From NCBI GenBank assembly GCA_000991135.1, contig LBST01000001.1, positions 1-64,000 of the forward strand: a stretch of DNA of 64,000 nucleotides, written 5' to 3'. Positions within the stretch are counted from its first letter, which is position 1. Each line of letters opens with the position of its first letter. Positions 61,604 to 64,000 of the stretch are shown piece after piece. The position numbers and the translations under genes were made by a program. The notes below the pieces were generated by a model. The model ran no database searches and was not told the origin of the DNA. It worked only from the letters and a program-made list of their open reading frames with translations. Source of the DNA: Candidatus Roizmanbacteria bacterium GW2011_GWC1_37_12 (GTDB lineage Bacteria > Patescibacteriota > Microgenomatia > UBA1406 > GWC2-37-13).

Positions 61604-64000
61604 ATGACCGCACCTAATTACACAACTGATCTAACTACTATTAATACTGCCGAAGCAACCACTGGTTATACCGAACCAACAGGAGCTACAGCCGGTGGTA
61701 TCGCCGTTGCCGAAGTAGACTATTTTATTCAAGGAACAGGTTGTATTAGTAAAACATTCAACGCAACAGGTCTTGGAGGTTTACACTATAACAATGGTAG
61801 TGGTATTACCATACCGACGGATGGCGCATATATTGCGTGGATTTACTACTCTGCACCTAATGCTTTAGCCACTGAGGCAAACGGTGGCATGCGCCTATCT
61901 ATTGGAAGTGGTGGAGGCGATTATAAATCGTGGTACGTACGGGGAAACGATACTTATGCTTATGGTGGATGGATCTGTATACCGGTTGATCCAACGGTAA
62001 CAGCCGATGTGACAACAGGGACACCAACAACCACCTATCAGTATTTTGGCTATATTGTAAATTCTATTAATGCAGTAGCCAAAGGTAATCCGTTCGGTTT
62101 TGATGTAATTCGCTATGGTCGATGTGAGGCCCGCATTAACGGGGGCGATTTGGCAAACGGCTACGCAACATTTGCTGGATATGCAACACAGAACGATTCA
62201 ACTACCAATCGTTGGGGTCTAATTCAGGCAGTTTCTGGTGGATATCAAGTGCAAGGGCTTGTTGTATTAGGATACACAAGCGCCGTTGATTTTCGAGATA
62301 ATAATACGTCCATAGTTATTGCTGATACTAAGAAGGTTTCTTCCAATTTTAATGCGTTTGAAGTTCGTCAAGCAACTAGTCGTTTAGATTGGTCAAATAT
62401 TACTTTTCTGGCTCTTGGAACAGTCTCCCGCGGTAATTTTATCACAACTGATAATGCCGATATAAATATAACTAACTGTACTTTCACAAATATGGGCACG
62501 TTTGGTTTTCAATCGAATTCAACAATTTTAACTTCAACTTTCAGAAACTGTAATTTAATAACTCAAAACTCAGCAAATTTTACGGGTTGCACGTTTGATT
62601 CTACTAATGATTCTGTCAAAGCACTTTTATCAAATAATTTGACTAACATTTCAAACTGTTCGTTTATTTCAGGCGGAACAAAACATGCCATTGAATTAAC
62701 AAATGCGTGCGCGGGTAATTCTTATTCATTTGCCGGAAATACTTTTACCGGTTATGCGGCAACCGATGGATCAACAGGCAACGAATGTATTTATAATAAT
62801 TCCGGAGGAGCAGTTACAATAAATATCAGCGAAGGTGATACGCCAAGTATTCGGAACGGATCTGGAGCCTCAACTGTTGTCAACTCCAGCGTCGATGTAA
62901 CAATCCATATTGAAGATACGAATCAAGTTGCAATCGAAAATGCACGTGTGTATGTCACAAAAAATTCTGATTCAAGCGTCATCATAAATGGTCTGCTGAC
63001 AAATTCATCAGGAAATGTTGTTGGAAGCACTGTGTCAGGAGCTGGAGGTATTACCATTCGAGTACGCAAATCATCAGATGGAGCCACAAAATACGTACCG
63101 ACACAGGCAACAGGAACAGTCGGTGGCAGTAATTTGACAATCAATGTGACTATGTCAGAAGATTCAATTGCTGACGTAACGACCAATACAACCATTGCCG
63201 GAGATTTTACTATCAATACAACCACAAAAACTATCAGACATACGGCTGACGCAGTCGTCTATACAGCTAAAGATCTATATACTTGGCTGATGAACTACTT
63301 TGACGATTCCGCTCTCATGGATGACTCAATTCCAATGACAGCCCAAACCCCAACTGAATTTACATTGGTTAATGGTTGGTTTATGAATGATACCAGCATG
63401 CAGTTTATAAATGGAGGCGCTATCCAAACTTCGGGTTGGACTCATCCAACTAATACAACTGGTATTAGAATTTTGACCTTAGCTACTATTTCCGGAGTTG
63501 ACGATACTGATCTTGGGACAACTGTTGCTGGAGTCACAACCGGAGATACGGGAAAATTAGTTGACTACAATACTACTCTTAAAAAATTATGGGTAAGGAC
63601 TGATGCTACAGATGATGACTTTAACAATACTTCGGAAAATATAAATGTCAATGGATCTTTAGCTGGAGCAATGGGCGGATCAACCGCTGTAACTGGCGAA
63701 ACCATTTGGTCAAATATATTCACTCTGGGCACTCTTGTATCTGGCACAACTCTTGATGTCTATCAAAATGATGCTCAAATTGCTCCTTTTTGGTCAAGTG
63801 GTCATATAGACGTCTTAATAAAAGTAAAAGAAGCTAGTGTAGAAACCGATTCTGGAAACTTAACAATTTTAGCTCGTAAATTCTCCACTCTTTACGATCA
63901 TACTGTTATTGATGCCTCAACCGGTCGAAATCCTGTACCTCTGGCAGCATTTAACGATACTAATAACCAAACAGCCGAAGGAACAGTATCAGGCTACAGC
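61604..64000 (+). CDS. Very large fibre/beta-helix surface protein, 5' part
   Basis: The frame is open from ATG 61604 to the window edge (799 codons, no stop). Composition is Thr/Asn/Gly/Ser-rich with few charged residues. Residues ~1-230 include VDYFIQGTGCISKTFN, PNALATEANGGMRLSIGSGG and NPFGFDVIRYGRCEAR, which recall phage tail-associated proteins (from memory). ~240-430 show turn-repeat patterns such as NITNCTFTNMG and STFRNCNLIT, typical of right-handed beta-helices. Later parts contain Ig-like and repeat segments. No signal peptide at the start, so export would need a special route, or it is part of a phage-tail-like particle. Confidence 0.7.
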   Translation, partial: MTAPNYTTDLTTINTAEATTGYTEPTGATAGGIAVAEVDYFIQGTGCISKTFNATGLGGLHYNNGSGITIPTDGAYIAWIYYSAPNALATEANGGMRLSIGSGGGDYKSWYVRGNDTYAYGGWICIPVDPTVTADVTTGTPTTTYQYFGYIVNSINAVAKGNPFGFDVIRYGRCEARINGGDLANGYATFAGYATQNDSTTNRWGLIQAVSGGYQVQGLVVLGYTSAVDFRDNNTSIVIADTKKVSSNFNAFEVRQATSRLDWSNITFLALGTVSRGNFITTDNADINITNCTFTNMGTFGFQSNSTILTSTFRNCNLITQNSANFTGCTFDSTNDSVKALLSNNLTNISNCSFISGGTKHAIELTNACAGNSYSFAGNTFTGYAATDGSTGNECIYNNSGGAVTINISEGDTPSIRNGSGASTVVNSSVDVTIHIEDTNQVAIENARVYVTKNSDSSVIINGLLTNSSGNVVGSTVSGAGGITIRVRKSSDGATKYVPTQATGTVGGSNLTINVTMSEDSIADVTTNTTIAGDFTINTTTKTIRHTADAVVYTAKDLYTWLMNYFDDSALMDDSIPMTAQTPTEFTLVNGWFMNDTSMQFINGGAIQTSGWTHPTNTTGIRILTLATISGVDDTDLGTTVAGVTTGDTGKLVDYNTTLKKLWVRTDATDDDFNNTSENINVNGSLAGAMGGSTAVTGETIWSNIFTLGTLVSGTTLDVYQNDAQIAPFWSSGHIDVLIKVKEASVETDSGNLTILARKFSTLYDHTVIDASTGRNPVPLAAFNDTNNQTAEGTVSGYS

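Noticed and set aside
1-64000. Recoding of TGA to an amino acid, as in some CPR lineages.
   Set aside because: TGA ends conserved genes at their expected lengths (ychF, the ATPase gene, the glycosyltransferase ATGA overlaps), and the Trp tRNA has only a CCA anticodon.
1-64000. CRISPR array.
   Set aside because: No series of identical repeats with regular spacers; the repeats present are dispersed palindromes.

Overview
The window is low-GC, gene-dense DNA (genetic code 11) that looks like a Candidate Phyla Radiation bacterium (Patescibacteria, most likely a Microgenomates-type lineage). This assignment is inference. It rests on tiny intergenic gaps, DUF5667 and cohesin/dockerin surface proteins, VirD4-like and sortase/prepilin-peptidase machinery, few classical Shine-Dalgarno sites, and many promoters whose -10 box ends 6-7 nt before the start codon (leaderless mRNAs). 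There is no rRNA and no CRISPR array. Five tRNAs are present: Arg-GCG, Trp-CCA, Leu-CAG, Ser-GCT and Arg-CCU.

Layout. 1-6.2 kb: an MNT-HEPN pair, a VirD4/TraG-like ATPase, ychF, a GT2 glycosyltransferase, def, rpmB and a site-2 protease. 6.3-15.3 kb: a cell-surface cluster with an Fn3 protein, cohesin-like proteins (one ending in an LPQSG sortase-type tail), two dockerin proteins, Cys-rich anchored proteins and two paralogous lysozyme-like proteins; a sortase is at 53.3 kb. 15.3-19.4 kb: an excisionase-like HTH, two toxin-antitoxin pairs and a large membrane-anchored coiled-coil protein. 19.5-28.4 kb: galT, pth, a RAYT transposase between identical 35-nt REP repeats, a C-protein-like XRE regulator, four GT4 glycosyltransferases in one operon, and a glutaredoxin-like protein. 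28.4-39.4 kb: tRNAs, three unrelated HExxH proteins, a DUF2207 protein, an NrnA-like DHH enzyme and a DUF5667 protein. 39.4-48.8 kb: accessory genes, including an HTH/PEP-utiliser fusion, an HD protein, a frameshifted APH kinase, BrnTA, TrmB with a 2-hydroxyacid dehydrogenase, an orphan radical-SAM-like protein and an SDR. 48.8-61.5 kb: WecG, MreB, a PEGA protein, sortase, Tmk, two tandem Ndk paralogues, a prepilin peptidase and SH3 proteins. 61.6-64 kb: the start of a very large, Thr/Asn/Gly-rich, tail-fibre-like gene that runs off the window.

Two layers are not explained by the gene list. First, at least six families of short palindromic elements are scattered through the region. Many sit in frame inside housekeeping genes (virD4-like, ychF, def, galT, pth, mreB, tmk, prepilin peptidase), where they add extra peptides. 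One family flanks the RAYT gene as direct repeats and is its likely substrate.

Second, three loci (33.8-34.1, 42.1-42.5, 57.3-57.6 kb) carry paralogous mini-operons of two or three very small membrane proteins (30-66 aa). Two of them share a 24-nt palindromic element, fused to the -35 box, with the promoter of the XRE regulator gene at 22.06 kb. The third has a different palindrome at its -35, shared with the RAYT promoter. This looks like a small regulon and is the best candidate here for an undescribed system.
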